64,000 nt of DNA, taken from Paraburkholderia largidicola. GTDB taxonomy: Bacteria; Pseudomonadota; Gammaproteobacteria; Burkholderiales; Burkholderiaceae. Location: positions 2,046,001-2,110,000 of the forward strand of contig NZ_AP023174.1 of the NCBI RefSeq assembly GCF_013426895.1, in the 5' to 3' direction. A program made the translations under genes and the position numbers. The notes under the pieces were generated by a model. The model did no database searches. It saw nothing but the letters and a program-made list of their open reading frames with translations, and was not told the origin of the DNA. Below, piece after piece: positions 63,165 through 64,000 of this stretch; within the stretch, counting starts at the first letter, position 1; the number at the start of each line of letters is the position of its first letter.

Positions 63165-64000
63165 AGCCCTCGAAAACCCACGCGGAGCTTGCTGCGACGT
63201 ATATCGCCTACGTCGTCCGCTACGTCTACCCGCTGCTGCTCCTGCCCTTCTACGGCAGAACGCTGGGGCCGGCAGGCTATGGCGTCGTGCTGGCCGGCAT
63301 GTCGCTGTCGAACACGCTCTGGCGATTCGTGAATTTCGGATTCCCGACCGTCGGCGGGCGCGATACGGTCTACGCCAAAGACGGCGCGGAACGCGCGGCC
63401 ATCCTGTCGAGTCACATGACGGGCCGAATACTGCTGTGCATCCCCACCGCGATTTTCGGGCTCGGCGCCGTCGCATTCTCCCCCGTGCTGTCGGCCCATC
63501 CGATGCTAGGCTGCACGACGGTGCTGCTCGGCCTGCTCGCCGCGTTCAACCCGGGCTGGTATTACACGAGCACGGGACGCGCCAGAACAAGTGTGATGAT
63601 CGAGGTCGTCGGATTTGTCACGTCGCTCGCCCTCATCTTCATGTTCATCCATGAGCCATCCGATCTCTCGCGGGTTTTCTTTCTGCTGCTGGCTTCCTGC
63701 CTCTTGCAAACAGTGCTGGGCTTCGGCGCAATCAGGCGAGAGTTTTCCGGATGGTTTTCGTCGATCCGGGCCGGTATCGATCTGATCCAGCGCTCGAAGA
63801 CCATTTTCATCTACACGGGCACGTCCGTTCTGCTGATCACGGCCTCGACCTACCTGCTGTCCGTGCTCGCGCCGGCCACCGAGGTCAGCGCGTTCGGCGT
63901 GGCCGAGCGACTCATCGCCGTTGCGCTCAGCCTGACGGTCCCCGCCTCCCAGATTCTCATTCCGAAGGTCACGTATCTCGTCGGTGTGGATCCGGCGAAG
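63152..64000 (+). CDS. Polysaccharide flippase-like membrane protein (partial, runs off the right edge)
   Basis: 283 codons are visible from the ATG at 63152, which overlaps the HAD gene stop. The N-terminal pattern is that of Wzx/RfbX-type transporters: AATYIAYVVRYVYPLLLLPF, then YGRTLGPAGYGVVLAGMSLS. Many hydrophobic helices follow (LLGLLAAFNPGWYYTSTG; VVGFVTSLALIFMFIH; VLLITASTYLLSVLAPAT). Such proteins move lipid-linked oligosaccharide units across the inner membrane. It opens a probable polysaccharide cluster that continues outside the window. Confidence 0.9.
   Translation, partial: MDSVKPSKTHAELAATYIAYVVRYVYPLLLLPFYGRTLGPAGYGVVLAGMSLSNTLWRFVNFGFPTVGGRDTVYAKDGAERAAILSSHMTGRILLCIPTAIFGLGAVAFSPVLSAHPMLGCTTVLLGLLAAFNPGWYYTSTGRARTSVMIEVVGFVTSLALIFMFIHEPSDLSRVFFLLLASCLLQTVLGFGAIRREFSGWFSSIRAGIDLIQRSKTIFIYTGTSVLLITASTYLLSVLAPATEVSAFGVAERLIAVALSLTVPASQILIPKVTYLVGVDPAK

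Overview
The window looks like a chromosomal segment of a GC-rich beta-proteobacterium of the Burkholderiaceae, most likely Paraburkholderia or Caballeronia. This rests on the codon bias, on the run nudix - aat - bpt - pyrD, and on Burkholderia-type T6SS proteins (TagJ/ImpE, a TagK-like protein, VgrG, BTH_I2691/VasX-like effector). No tRNA, rRNA, IS element or CRISPR array was seen.

Region 1 (1-36.4 kb) is one type VI secretion locus with all thirteen core genes. It forms two divergent arms around an AT-rich region at 22.1-22.67 kb. The right arm (+) is clpV-tssB-tssC-[tlde1-like effector and periplasmic partner]-hcp-tssJ-tssK-tssL-tssM. The left arm (-) is tagK-like-tagJ-tssE-tssF-tssG-tssA-[GH24 lysozyme and LprI-like inhibitor], then two vgrG islands: vgrG2-DUF4123 adaptor-VasX-like toxin-DUF6708-PAAR and vgrG1-TPR protein-Rhs. 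The Rhs gene runs off the left edge. Four effector modules therefore sit inside one apparatus locus. The two vgrG genes share a tract of about 1.2 kb that looks identical.

Region 2 (36.8-43 kb) is housekeeping: a NUDIX hydrolase, the two N-degron aminoacyl-transferases aat and bpt, pyrD, a lepB-type signal peptidase, a Gfo/Idh/MocA oxidoreductase and a GntR/FadR regulator.

Region 3 (43.8-61 kb) is a small natural-product locus: a carrier protein lacking the phosphopantetheine serine, a Crp/Fnr regulator with an apparent one-base frameshift, an Sfp-type phosphopantetheinyl transferase, a 3294-aa hybrid synthetase (A-T-KS-AT-ACP-aminotransferase-C-A-T), a second protein with only C and TE domains, and an SGNH hydrolase. 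The second A domain reads as glycine-specific; the first reads as aliphatic, possibly Val-like. The inferred chemistry is aminoacyl starter, malonyl extension, transamination of the beta-ketone and coupling to glycine. Release is by an unusual C-TE protein whose C motif has Ser for the catalytic His and whose TE has a Cys nucleophile.

Region 4 (61.2-64 kb) holds a HAD-domain protein overlapping a polysaccharide flippase-like gene that runs off the right edge. It looks like the start of a surface-polysaccharide cluster.
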